NCBI GenBank assembly: GCA_003168295.1
Contig: PMST01000181.1
Location: 1-30,549, forward strand
From: Actinomycetota bacterium
GTDB taxonomy: Bacteria; Actinomycetota; Actinomycetes; Streptosporangiales; Streptosporangiaceae
Reading direction: 5' to 3'
DNA length: 30,549 nucleotides
Of this stretch, positions 16,068 through 24,270 are shown in pieces (the first letter of the stretch is position 1; each line of letters opens with the position of its first letter). The notes below the pieces were generated by a model. It saw only the letters and a list, made by a program, of their open reading frames with translations, was not told the origin of the DNA and searched no databases. A program made the position numbers and the translations under genes.

Positions 16068-16073
16068 GTTAGC

Positions 16074-17033
16074 ATGGATCACAGGCCATGTCCTTTCTGC
16101 TGCGACGAGTCGTCAAGCATATTCGGCACGCGTGGCGATATATGGCTCAGATGCCGGACGTGTCGATCTGTATTCCGGGATATCACGGCTGACAAGTTCG
16201 GAAGGCTCCATGACGAAGCCTTTCAGGACGCTGATTTCCTGGACGCCGTAGTCGCGACCCACGGTCTGGAGCCGGCCCGCGCTGTATGGGACGGGTTGTC
16301 ATTGCCGGGCCGGTCGCTACTCGAGATCGGACCGGGCTCCGGCCACCTTCTGGCCGCCGCTCACGAGGCAGGGCGTGCGGTAGCAGCGGTCGAGCACAGC
16401 CAGGCCAACAGGAAGTTCATACAAGACATCTGGGGAATCGGGCCTCTGTACCCAGATCTTGCCGCCATTCCGCAAGATGTATCGTTCGATGCCGTGGTTG
16501 CGATCAACGTGCTCGAACATGTTTATGATATCGCAGGCTTTCTCCGTTCGATAGCAAAGGTAATCACTCCGGGCGGTGTCCTCTTCGTGTCCACTTCGAA
16601 CGCAGTATCGCTGGAGGCGAGGTTGCTGGGGAGTGCGTGGGCCATGTGTAAGACACCCGATCATGTCTCCTTTCCCTCGCCCGCCGGTATGGTGCGCGCC
16701 GCCCAGGTCAGTAACATGCAGGTCGAGCGGCTATGGTCAACGGAAGTCCCGTTCGAGCTCCCAGTTTCTGTGCTTGTCGCGGCGCGTGATTGGAAGCGTG
16801 CCAGGTGCTGCTCTCGGAGTACCGCCACTGATGGCTACTCAGGAAAGATAAATGCCGAGAAGAGCGGTATGCCTGCAAAGAGATGGCTCGCCCGCTTTTA
16901 CTCGTGCGGCAAGTTTATCGATCCCACATCCCGCCTGCTGGGGGCGTGGGGGCGCGCAGCTAACGTCAAGGCTTGCCTGCGACCGGTAAGCCAGCCGCCG
17001 GCTTCATTGCAGGAAGACGGGCTGGATTCGTGA
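16074..17033 (+). CDS. Class I SAM methyltransferase with N-terminal zinc-ribbon-like motif
   Basis: The 319-residue protein starts with paired cysteines (CPFCC near residue 5, CRTCRS near 28) resembling the small zinc-binding module found in several sugar C- and O-methyltransferases. The SAM fold follows: LLEIGPGSGHLLAAA near 82, VVAINVLEHVYD near 141, ITPGGVLFVSTSN near 162. The C-terminal ~80 residues are Cys/Ser/Arg-containing and unassigned. ATG 16074 fits a leaderless promoter. GC content is visibly lower than in the preceding operon, with AT-rich upstream sequence, suggesting separate acquisition. Its stop overlaps GTG 17030 of the broken TylF-like gene. Confidence 0.82.
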   Translation: MDHRPCPFCCDESSSIFGTRGDIWLRCRTCRSVFRDITADKFGRLHDEAFQDADFLDAVVATHGLEPARAVWDGLSLPGRSLLEIGPGSGHLLAAAHEAGRAVAAVEHSQANRKFIQDIWGIGPLYPDLAAIPQDVSFDAVVAINVLEHVYDIAGFLRSIAKVITPGGVLFVSTSNAVSLEARLLGSAWAMCKTPDHVSFPSPAGMVRAAQVSNMQVERLWSTEVPFELPVSVLVAARDWKRARCCSRSTATDGYSGKINAEKSGMPAKRWLARFYSCGKFIDPTSRLLGAWGRAANVKACLRPVSQPPASLQEDGLDS

Positions 17034-17447
17034 GCGCCATGCTAGATGTGCGAGACATGTACCTGGACTTGCTCCGCAGTTCTCTTACGAGGTACGGGGA
17101 GGACGAGCTCGCGCCGATACGCGCCTCGAACCACCCCATGGCAAGGCGCGTATTCGGCAGCCTCGCTAAGCGAGACGTCAGACTCGTGCGAGCGATTCCA
17201 TTCGACGAGAAAAAGTGGAACTTGGGCCTGGACTGGCCTGTTTCGGCTCGATGGCGATCTCTACGAGTCGACCATTCAGGCCCTTGATGCACTGTATCCG
17301 AGGCTCTCGGCCGGAGGCTTCTGCATTATCGATGACTATCATCCAATTGAAGCATGCCGTAAGGCTGTCACGGATTACCGTCAAAGAAATTCAATATCTG
17401 CTGAGATAATTGATATCGACGGAACCGGTGTCTACTGGCGTAAGTAG
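17030..17447 (+). pseudogene. TylF/MycF-type O-methyltransferase pseudogene with internal deletion and frameshift
   Basis: TylF/macrocin O-methyltransferases are normally about 250 residues. Frame 1 (GTG 17030 or ATG 17039) gives the family N-terminus: RDMYLDLLRSSLT, RRVFGSLAKRDVRLVRAIPFD and NLGLDWP. The next frame then gives the family C-terminus: FRLDGDLYESTIQALDALYP, GGFCIIDDYHPIEACRKAV and DGTGVYWRK, ending at 17447. The switch falls at about 17230-17240 (GACTGGCCTG/TTTCGGCTCG). Roughly 120 residues between GLDWP and FRLDGD, including the SAM-binding ETGVWRGG region, are absent. Both frames cannot be read as one protein and the cofactor site is gone, so this is a deletion pseudogene and not a sequencing frameshift alone. 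Confidence 0.75.
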
Positions 17448-17474
17448 CTGTGTGGCGTTCTGGCTCGAAGCAGA

Positions 17475-18470
17475 TCACGGCCGTTTTCCCTGGCCAGGGA
17501 TTCGGCGGTGTGCCTGAGGAAATCTCAACGGTTCGCCGGGAAGCGGATCCTTGCCCGATGGCCACAACGCCCAGCCGTCGACGATACCATACGCGGCTGA
17601 CGGTGCGTGACGCGGCCTACGTCTGCGAACTGCGTCTGCGGTCGCGGTCCGGAATAGGAGAAGGAGTAGGTAGAAAGTCAGCAAGATCTGGCGCGGACGG
17701 TTTCGATATTTTCTGAAAAACCATATCGAGTTGCGCATGCCATAGTATGCCGACAGGGGGCGTGGCCTCGTCGACTCTCCAGTGTGGTAGGCGAGAGCGG
17801 TCGGCACCGTCACCACGCGCCAGCCACTCCTGCTCGTTCTCAACGAGATATCGGCGTCCTCGTAGGTGAGAAAGTAGCTGCCATCCCATCCGATATCTCT
17901 GATGATCTCGCTCCGGCAAAATATCGCGCATCCAGTAGCCCACTCATTATCGATAACTCCGCCAGTTGATTGAATGTCGTCCGCCCCGGCGCCGACAGTT
18001 ACTGTACGATGCCTCCTGGATTGCCGAAGCGGGACTCGGATCGGACGCTGCAGAATTGAGCTGTACGTCCTGATACAGTACGTATATTCCCAATCCTTAT
18101 GTGGATTACCGGTACCCGGGAGATGCACATTTGGCGCTGTGATACCGACGTTCGGAATATCGAACGCCGCCGTGCATAGACGGACAGAAGCCCCGTCCAT
18201 CGTGACGTGCGCGTTGAAGCAGGCGTAAACATCAGCGGAACACATCGTGGTAGCGAACTGGCATCCCGAACCGAATCCCAGATTGCGCCTCGGTATCACC
18301 CAGGTACAGATTTCATCGGTGAGCTCGGCTGGCCGCTCAGAGAGGTCGTTGGCGACGACGACAATGTCGGAGAATATCTTCAGATGCCAGTGACCCAGAA
18401 CTGATCGGATGGTCCGCTGATGGTCTCCGTAGTGCACCACGACAGCGGCAACTCGGCGTGTAGCACTCAT
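17475..18470 (-). CDS. Glycosyltransferase family 2 (rhamnosyltransferase-like)
   Basis: This 331-residue GT-A enzyme shows AAVVVHYGDHQRTIRSV near residue 8, VVVANDLS near 37, RRNLGFGSGCQFA near 61 (the NxGFxxGxN-type donor site), ATGCAIFCRSEI near 178 and FLTYEDADISLR near 199 (catalytic Asp region). C-terminal HTGESTRPRPLSAYYGMRN and an aromatic, hydrophobic stretch resemble WbbL-type rhamnosyltransferases. It is the last gene of the minus-strand series, 30 bases after the methyltransferase gene, and it converges on the TylF pseudogene with 27 bases between stops. GC is visibly lower than in the 4-15 kb operon. The rhamnose assignment is a family-level guess. Confidence 0.85.
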   Translation of the reverse strand: MSATRRVAAVVVHYGDHQRTIRSVLGHWHLKIFSDIVVVANDLSERPAELTDEICTWVIPRRNLGFGSGCQFATTMCSADVYACFNAHVTMDGASVRLCTAAFDIPNVGITAPNVHLPGTGNPHKDWEYTYCIRTYSSILQRPIRVPLRQSRRHRTVTVGAGADDIQSTGGVIDNEWATGCAIFCRSEIIRDIGWDGSYFLTYEDADISLRTSRSGWRVVTVPTALAYHTGESTRPRPLSAYYGMRNSIWFFRKYRNRPRQILLTFYLLLLLFRTATADAVRRRRPRHAPSAAYGIVDGWALWPSGKDPLPGEPLRFPQAHRRIPGQGKRP

Positions 18471-18500
18471 TTTCTGTATCCTTGCTGATGAATTTCTGGC

Positions 18501-19166
18501 CTACAGACGACTGGGCCGAGCAAGCAGAAGGCATTGGTAACCGAGCAAGTTTGGTCGTTGACGTACAGCCCACTTATCAAGACGATCCGCCATACTGCGC
18601 GAGACCAACCGGGCCTTCCGCAGCGGAAGATTTCCTGTCGCCATCGCATTCACGAGTTCGTATCCGTTCTGCTCAAGGAGTTGGATGGCTGTCCGGTATG
18701 TGTAGAAACGCAAGTGTGTTCTGTCGAGCTGGCCTGTATCGGTATAGAAAAACTGGCCGCGCAGTCTCGAAATGCGTTGACGATAGTGAGCGATGTTTGG
18801 CAACGCCACCGCGAGTACACCTCCCGGACTTAGTCGTTGGTGTAGTTCTCGGAGCAACCGCTCAGGTTTTTTTAGATGTTCCAGAATATGAGATGCCAGG
18901 ATCGCGTCAAATGCTCCGCCTATATCTGGAGGAAGGCCCTTCTCCAGATCGGCAATATACACTGCCTCGCAGAATTGTCGTGCCGCCTCCTGCTCCAGTG
19001 GATCGATCGTAATCCCGGTTACGCACCAACCGCGATCGCTAAGAACCCTTGCGTTGTCCCCAGCACCACAGCCGCAGTCTAGGATTCTGCCAGGCGATGA
19101 GGAAAGCATGCCGAGCAACTCGAAGTTGCCCTCGTTCTTATATATGAGTCTACTATCATCGATCAT
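18501..19166 (-). CDS. Class I SAM-dependent methyltransferase
   Basis: The 221-residue protein has motif I RILDCGCGAGDNARVL near residue 27, TGITIDPLE near 50, FDAILASHILEHLKKPERLL near 85 and LSPGGVLAVALPN near 110, then FYTDTGQLDRTHLRFYT near 138. The last pattern is typical of methyltransferases in O-antigen and capsule loci. ATG 19166 has AGGA five bases upstream on its strand, inside a small dyad (19173-19186). It sits between the Wzy-like gene (98 bases upstream) and the GT2 gene (30 bases downstream) in the same orientation. Confidence 0.87.
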   Translation of the reverse strand: MIDDSRLIYKNEGNFELLGMLSSSPGRILDCGCGAGDNARVLSDRGWCVTGITIDPLEQEAARQFCEAVYIADLEKGLPPDIGGAFDAILASHILEHLKKPERLLRELHQRLSPGGVLAVALPNIAHYRQRISRLRGQFFYTDTGQLDRTHLRFYTYRTAIQLLEQNGYELVNAMATGNLPLRKARLVSRSMADRLDKWAVRQRPNLLGYQCLLLARPSRL

Positions 19167-19172
19167 AGTAAT

Positions 19173-19186
19173 CCTATCAGGATAGG
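19173..19186 (-). promoter_or_regulatory. Small dyad overlapping the ribosome site of the methyltransferase gene
   Basis: CCTATC and GATAGG (two-base loop) form a perfect inverted repeat directly upstream of ATG 19166. The AGGA that would act as Shine-Dalgarno is within it. A hairpin here could limit translation. With six base pairs and a two-base loop it may equally be a protein site or chance. Confidence 0.3.
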
Positions 19187-19264
19187 TTTCATATGCCTAG
19201 CAAGCAAGGCCTTGAGCAATTGTGAAAGAAGTTCCACTCGGTGAACAAGCGGGCGCCCACGAGG

Positions 19265-20770
19265 TCATTCCCGCCGGGCTCGTCCGAATGTGACGACAAT
19301 GGCGAGCAGCCATACAGCCGCAGTCGCGGGAATCGACGACAGGACGCTTCCCCAGTCAACCTCGCCCGTTACCAGTAGCGGGAAGAGAAGCAGCACTAGG
19401 AAGATCCCATGTCGGTTGGCCCGCACGTCGAATTGATCGTCAAGCAGCCGTACCATGCAACCGAGCAGGAACATGCCCGCCAGCATCGGCACCCAGCCAC
19501 CATACAGATAGAGGCCGCCGACGAAAGTGTCAGGCGTGGACGTGTATACGGTGGAGGGCTCGCCGAAGTACTCCTGGCTGAATTCATAGCCGGTGAGGTT
19601 CAGCGGCTTGCCCGGCCAGAGAAGCCGGGGCACGATGCCCGCCACGGGCCCGTCTATAAGCTGCACCGGGCTCCGGAAGCCGATTTGTTGAGGCGTCCGC
19701 TGTACGATGATCGCCACGCTGTCGACCTCGCGGATCCGCTGCAGCATATAGGTGAGCGAGCTGGATAGTGCCAAGCTCGGGCTACTGCCGGTTACGGTCT
19801 GCCGCAATATTTCGGGCGCGGTCGAGACGGCCTGCCCCGGCGTCAGCGTCACCGGACCCTGGCGGACGACGCTCCGGTAGATCCCGTTAAACGGTATGAC
19901 GACGAGGAGGAAGACCAGCGTACCGAGGATCAGCGGAACCATGGGCAGTCGTCGCCGCGAGACGCTGAGCGGGATGGCGACCGCAAGCACGGCCGTGATG
20001 AAAGTCCCCTTGAAGCCTGATAGAGCACCGAACGTGATCTCGGCCGAGAAGAGGATGACCAGCGTTATCCAGGCATACCGCCGGCGCTCGATAAATACCC
20101 GCATGGCCGCCACCGCGACTCCCAGGGGAGCGCACTGGCTGACCGTGCCGAGAATCCCTCCGAAGCTGCTCGCGGTGGTGACCGCGGAGGATATGTTGCC
20201 GACGTATCCAAACACCCCGGTGGTGGCGATGTTATCGAAACGGGCTGCGATACCGATGGCGTACAAGATCCAGGGCGCTGCTGGGCCACGCACCTGCTCG
20301 CCGAACCGTTGGCTAAGGGCCCGTACTGCCCTACCCGCGGAGCGCTGGGCAGGCATGCCAGGCCCGATCAGGTAACCGGTTGCCCAGGCGGTGATGCCGA
20401 CCGCCACCAGCCACAGCGCCCGAAGCACGCTGGGAACACTGATTTCCGTCGCGACACCGGTCTGCGGCTGGCTCCAGGTTACGGTGGCGACACCGTAGGC
20501 TAGCGCGTACCAGACCAGCATCAACGACCCGATCTTCCAGCGGCTTAGGCCAACGTCATGATGAACGGCACCGCCCACCAGGCATAGCAGGCCAAAGGCA
20601 AGAACTGCCAGCGCGAGACCACCCCAGATAACAGCGGTTGTCGGCCGATCCGAGGTATCCAGGGTGCACGCAAGCAGCAGGGGGGCAGCAGCCAGGAAGG
20701 TCAGCGCTGCGATGATCAGCCGCAGTCGTAGGCCGGAAGATCCGGGCAGGCTCGCCGGAACTGCTGTCAT
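19265..20770 (-). CDS. Wzy-like oligosaccharide repeat-unit polymerase
   Basis: This integral membrane protein of about 501 residues would polymerise lipid-linked repeat units on the outer face of the membrane. Successive hydrophobic helices run throughout. The family-typical periplasmic-type loop comes late (IVPRLLWPGKPLNLTGYEFS near 385, then YTSTPDTFVGGLYLYGG near 410). I chose ATG 20770 because GGAG lies eight bases upstream and the protein then begins just before the first helix; the in-frame extension to 20878 is Arg/His-rich. The 192 bases between this start and the preceding glycosyltransferase stop are AT-rich and probably carry a promoter. It complements the Wzx on the opposite strand. 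Confidence 0.85.
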   Translation of the reverse strand: MTAVPASLPGSSGLRLRLIIAALTFLAAAPLLLACTLDTSDRPTTAVIWGGLALAVLAFGLLCLVGGAVHHDVGLSRWKIGSLMLVWYALAYGVATVTWSQPQTGVATEISVPSVLRALWLVAVGITAWATGYLIGPGMPAQRSAGRAVRALSQRFGEQVRGPAAPWILYAIGIAARFDNIATTGVFGYVGNISSAVTTASSFGGILGTVSQCAPLGVAVAAMRVFIERRRYAWITLVILFSAEITFGALSGFKGTFITAVLAVAIPLSVSRRRLPMVPLILGTLVFLLVVIPFNGIYRSVVRQGPVTLTPGQAVSTAPEILRQTVTGSSPSLALSSSLTYMLQRIREVDSVAIIVQRTPQQIGFRSPVQLIDGPVAGIVPRLLWPGKPLNLTGYEFSQEYFGEPSTVYTSTPDTFVGGLYLYGGWVPMLAGMFLLGCMVRLLDDQFDVRANRHGIFLVLLLFPLLVTGEVDWGSVLSSIPATAAVWLLAIVVTFGRARRE

Positions 20771-20962
20771 GCCAGTTTCTCCAAGATGAACGCCATCCGC
20801 AGGTCCGTGGTGTAGCCGCCGCGGGCGCCGTCGGCTGCGATGTCGCCAAGCCATACGGTCAAGCCCAATACAGACCACATTCTACCATCTATGATCACTG
20901 TTAGTATTCATTTCAATTCATAGAGTAACGCATACTATCTGCGGTCGACTGTGCTTGCGGAG
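20771..20962 (-). promoter_or_regulatory. AT-rich gap upstream of the Wzy-like gene
   Basis: This 192-base gap on the minus-strand series contains an AT-rich island (about 20875-20945) in otherwise GC-rich DNA. A promoter for the polymerase gene is plausible, but no clean -35/-10 pair stands out. Near the polymerase start GGAG serves as ribosome site. Confidence 0.3.
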
Positions 20963-22012
20963 TCACAGAAGCCTCCGGACGGCGAGCTGCGCGTAGCGTT
21001 CCGGCGCGAATGCCACCCTTGTCCACTCAGCGGCGCGCCTGCCCATCCAGGCCAGCCTGGCGGGATCCTTGAGCAGGTTATCCAGCGTCCTGGCCAGTGC
21101 TTCTGCCGACTCGTCCGCCGGAGCTACCCCGGTAACCCCTTCGACGTAGGCTTCGTGTGAGCCGCCGTAAGCGGGCGCGATCACCGGCGTACCTGCGGCC
21201 TGTGCCTCGAGCAGGACAAGGCCGAAACCCTCACCCCCGGCGTCGCGGCCGCACTTGGTCTGCGTGGCCAGCACGAACAGGTCCGCAGCAGCCAGTTCAC
21301 GAGCAAGATCGTCGTCGCTGAGACCTGCCCGCAGCACACACCAGGAGTGTTCGCAGATCAGGCGCAGCAAGTCAGCCGGCGGGTTCCCGCTGCCGCAGAT
21401 GGTCAGGCAGACGTCCGGACGCCCGAGAGCCGTCACCGCTTCCACCAGCTGAGGGAGTCCCTTCGTCCGCCACTGCGCCAGCCGGAAGGCGGTCGCCAGC
21501 CGGAGCTGCGGACCATGACCCGGCCTGCCTGCGGCCGCTGCGGCGAGAGTCTCCAACCACTCTCGCGACAAGGCCGGCGGCAGAACCGTCGCGAGGCAGT
21601 CTCTCATGAGCGCGCCCGCGGTGAAATTGCTCACCGCTACCACCCGTACGCCAGCGCCTCGCATCAGGTGGCGCTCCAGGGCCCTTCGGGGGCGCCACCG
21701 AGAATCCCACATCTCGGTGCCGTGACACAGCAGCGAGACTCCGCATGCGCTGGAATCACGGGCTAGCCGCGCCGCCACCGGCATGAGCGCCCGGTGCGCG
21801 ACGATCAGGCGGGCGGGTTCGGAGCCTTCCCGCAAGATGGTGAGGGCCTGGGTGACCAGCCGGACATGGGCGCGGGCGCCCGGGCTGCTCAGGTCCAGGC
21901 GCCGACATTCGACGCCTTCGGCGGCGAAGGCCCACTCCAGCGTCTCCACATAGCGCTCGATCCCGCCGCCAAGGCCACGGGACGGGCTGAGCAGGAGAAC
22001 ACGGCCCGTCAT
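20963..22012 (-). CDS. Glycosyltransferase family 4
   Basis: The 349-residue GT-B enzyme begins VLLLSPSRGLGGGIERYVETL, with the Gly-rich acceptor-domain loop. It continues with LLCHGTEMWD near 107, VVAVSNFTAG near 137, RLAQWRTKGLPQLVEAV near 190 and the donor signature GGEGFGLVLLEAQAAGTPVIA near 273, which contains the EX7E glutamates. ATG 22012 overlaps the stop of the asparagine-synthase-like gene (ATGA), so I prefer it to the longer in-frame ORF beginning at 22144 inside that gene. It is co-transcribed with the amidotransferase gene. Confidence 0.9.
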   Translation of the reverse strand: MTGRVLLLSPSRGLGGGIERYVETLEWAFAAEGVECRRLDLSSPGARAHVRLVTQALTILREGSEPARLIVAHRALMPVAARLARDSSACGVSLLCHGTEMWDSRWRPRRALERHLMRGAGVRVVAVSNFTAGALMRDCLATVLPPALSREWLETLAAAAAGRPGHGPQLRLATAFRLAQWRTKGLPQLVEAVTALGRPDVCLTICGSGNPPADLLRLICEHSWCVLRAGLSDDDLARELAAADLFVLATQTKCGRDAGGEGFGLVLLEAQAAGTPVIAPAYGGSHEAYVEGVTGVAPADESAEALARTLDNLLKDPARLAWMGRRAAEWTRVAFAPERYAQLAVRRLL

Positions 22013-23832
22013 GCTGGGTTCCCCGCCCACGTCTCTAGCCAGGCGTTCAAGGCCGTTAGAGCCCACGTTTCCGCCCAGCGGCGGCGGGGGTGCAGGCACG
22101 TCAGCCCGGCTCGCGTGGCCCTGGCCCTGTCCACCAGCGACCACACCGGAGCATCAGGTTCGCTGGCCGCCGTGACCAGCGGTGCCAGCGGGCCTGTTAG
22201 CCACAACCCCATGGGAAGGCAGAAACCGCGCTTCCGCTGCGTCGCGAGGGCGGCGAGATAGGGATCGCCCAGCGCCGCCCCGATCGCCGCTTTGCCTGGA
22301 ACGGCCTTCCCGCCGCGGGCGCTTTCAAGTGTGGCGGAGAAGACGTGGCTGTCGACAAAAGGAACACGCAACTCGATTGACGATGTCATGGAAAAGGTGT
22401 CGGCGTCGGGAAGCAGCATGGCTTGCAAGTAGATCGCGACCTCGGTGCCGGCCATAGCCGCGAACGAACTCGGTGAGCACCCCGTTGGCCAACCCGGCGC
22501 GTCCGCGGGCCCGGCCATCCGATGGCTCCCAACCCCGGTCAGGTCGCTCACCAGTGACGCAGGGAATAGCTCTCGCTGAAGGAGAGCGAGGTCCACGCCG
22601 CTGCGGGGCCCATCTTTACCCAGCAGCCGCCTGGCCTTCGCCTCCCCTGCCACCCCCAGTACGCCAGCGAGCTTGGCGGCCATGCCGCCGATGGGGAGGG
22701 GAACAGCATCCAAGGCCTGCAGCATTGGCAGATATTTCAGCAACCGGAAATGGGAGTACCCGCCTACCGCTTCATCTCCGCCGAGCCCGGACAGCGCTAC
22801 TTTGAAGCCGGCCTCATTGACGGCCCTGCAGATGAGGTAGGTATTGAGGCCATCCACGCTCGGACGCTGCATCGCATGGAAAAACCTTGTGACGTCGTTG
22901 TCTTCCAAGATGGTCTGCACCCGCTGGAAGCGATGTCCGTAGTGCCGCGCGGTCCGACTTGCCTCCAGCGTCTCGTCGGGTGCCCCCTCAGCCGTTACCG
23001 TCAGGCAGTGGACGTCCCGGCCGAGGCGGCGGCTGATGGCCGCTATAGCCGCCGAATCCACCCCCCCAGAGAGCAACAGCGCAGTCGGAACGTCGGCGCC
23101 CAGGTGCAGATCAATCGATTCCGCCAGCGCCGCGCCCAGGTCGGACGGCCGTGGCTCGACCGCGACCGGGCCGTCGGGTCGGATGGCCCGTACCTCGACA
23201 CGGCGGTCCTGTCGCACCACGGCGACGCTGTTGGGCGGGATGGCGGCGATCTCCCGGAAGGCGCTTTGATCGGCGGCCATCGCTCCGAAGCGCAGGTACC
23301 GGGCAACCGCTACGTCGTCGACGTGTGCGCCTGGAGCAAGCCGTGCCAGCGGCCGCACCTCGGACCCGAAAACCAGGCTGCCATCCGGTAGTAGGCGCCA
23401 GTAAAGGGGCTTGATTCCGAACGGGTCACGGGCCAGGTAAAGGCGCTCTTCCAGCGCGTCTACCAGAGCGATGGCGAACATTCCTCGCAGTTCGGCCAGC
23501 GATTCCACGCCGAGCTTGGCCCACAACTGCGGGATGATCTCCCCGTCGCAGGCCGTGCGAACCGGCAGCCGGAAACGCTCCGCGAGCTGCCGGTAATTAT
23601 AGATCTCGCCATTGAAGACGCAGGTATATCGTCCGTCAGCAGAGACGAACGGCTGGTTTCCCGCCGGGGTTGGATCCTGGATGGCTAGCCGTGTATTTCC
23701 CAGGGTGATCCCGCCGACCCGTACGGTCACGCTGTGGTCAGGACCGCGGTGCGTTTGGGTGTCATTGAGCAGGCTTACTCTCGCCGCCGCCCGTTCGGCC
23801 ATCGTGTCGATCGCCCCGGCGATTCCGCACAT
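22009..23832 (-). CDS. asnB: Asparagine-synthase-like glutamine amidotransferase
   Basis: The two-domain enzyme of 607 residues is complete. The class-II glutaminase starts MCGIAGA, with Cys2 as nucleophile, followed by HRGPDH, FNGEIYNY and ARDPFGIKPLYW. The synthetase domain has the PP-loop ALLLSGGVDSAAIAA near 253 and LSGLGGDEAVGGYSHFR near 345. The ATP- and ammonia-handling residues expected of AsnB are visible. Within a polysaccharide locus such homologues (for example WbpS of Pseudomonas O-antigen) amidate a uronic acid carboxyl rather than make asparagine, and that role is inferred here because WecB and a UDP-sugar dehydrogenase lie upstream. GAAGAG precedes ATG 23832. The gene name reflects the family, not a proven substrate. 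Confidence 0.9.
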   Translation of the reverse strand: MCGIAGAIDTMAERAAARVSLLNDTQTHRGPDHSVTVRVGGITLGNTRLAIQDPTPAGNQPFVSADGRYTCVFNGEIYNYRQLAERFRLPVRTACDGEIIPQLWAKLGVESLAELRGMFAIALVDALEERLYLARDPFGIKPLYWRLLPDGSLVFGSEVRPLARLAPGAHVDDVAVARYLRFGAMAADQSAFREIAAIPPNSVAVVRQDRRVEVRAIRPDGPVAVEPRPSDLGAALAESIDLHLGADVPTALLLSGGVDSAAIAAISRRLGRDVHCLTVTAEGAPDETLEASRTARHYGHRFQRVQTILEDNDVTRFFHAMQRPSVDGLNTYLICRAVNEAGFKVALSGLGGDEAVGGYSHFRLLKYLPMLQALDAVPLPIGGMAAKLAGVLGVAGEAKARRLLGKDGPRSGVDLALLQRELFPASLVSDLTGVGSHRMAGPADAPGWPTGCSPSSFAAMAGTEVAIYLQAMLLPDADTFSMTSSIELRVPFVDSHVFSATLESARGGKAVPGKAAIGAALGDPYLAALATQRKRGFCLPMGLWLTGPLAPLVTAASEPDAPVWSLVDRARATRAGLTCLHPRRRWAETWALTALNAWLETWAGNPA

Positions 23833-24258
23833 CGTCAGCTCTTCGCAGGCGTCACGGTAACCGCACCCTTGCGGCCGCGAATGTCACGTTCTGGGTGACG
23901 ATGTGGCCGCGCATCATGCTTGTCATGGCGGCGGCTAGGGCGATCTGATAGCAGGTGCTTACCACCTCCCAATCCATCGGGTGCGCGGCGTTGGCCAGCA
24001 CGTGCACGACTGGTGGAGAAGAACGCACGAGGACCAAGCCGAAGCCGACCGCGGGGTGGCGGCAGCAGGGGCCGATGTCGCGTCGGCAAACAATGCGGCT
24101 GCCTCGTCTCCGCCGCTGCCTTGCGTGCTGTGAGGCGTACGTTTCGTAAGGACGGCTCCGTAGGTCGGCCTTGCCAGCTGTCGTCACGGTTAGATACTAC
24201 TCAGATACTTTCTGTTATAGAAATCGCCACTCTTCGCGGGCTGCGGACGGCCTGGCCG
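23833..24258. other. Gene-free stretch between asnB-like gene and methyltransferase
   Basis: These 426 bases hold repeat copy A (23863-24010), then non-coding-looking GC-rich sequence. An AT-rich spot at 24190-24225 contains GATACTTTCTGTTATA, which nearly matches an inverted copy at 29199-29214. A minus-strand frame of 111 codons crosses the region but is Arg-rich with no motif beyond the repeat fragment, so I do not call it a gene. A promoter for the asnB-like operon should lie here. Confidence 0.5.
23863..24010. repeat. Decayed repeat copy A (unknown gene fragment)
   Basis: On the minus strand this segment can be read as a C-terminal fragment containing VVSTCYQIALAAA, GHIVTQNV and TFAAA. 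It aligns with copy B at about 25659-25812, which contains VSACYRIALVAE and GHIVTQNV. The alignment runs about 130-150 bases with many substitutions and small indels. I do not recognise the parent gene. It lies just upstream of the asnB start, so it also occupies the promoter region of that gene. Confidence 0.6.
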
Positions 24259-24270
24259 TCAACGGCCAGG
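24251..24270 (-). terminator. Hairpin with the methyltransferase stop codon in its loop
   Basis: CCTGGCCG (24251-24258) and CGGCCAGG (24263-24270) are perfect eight-base arms around the loop TCAA, and TCA 24259-24261 is the stop codon of the minus-strand methyltransferase. No T-run follows on that strand. It could terminate transcription without a U-tract or protect the mRNA end. Confidence 0.4.

Noticed and set aside
17488..17499. Palindrome CCCTGGCCAGGG near the convergent gene ends
   Set aside because: It lies inside the GT2 coding sequence, has no loop and no T-run on either strand in the right place.
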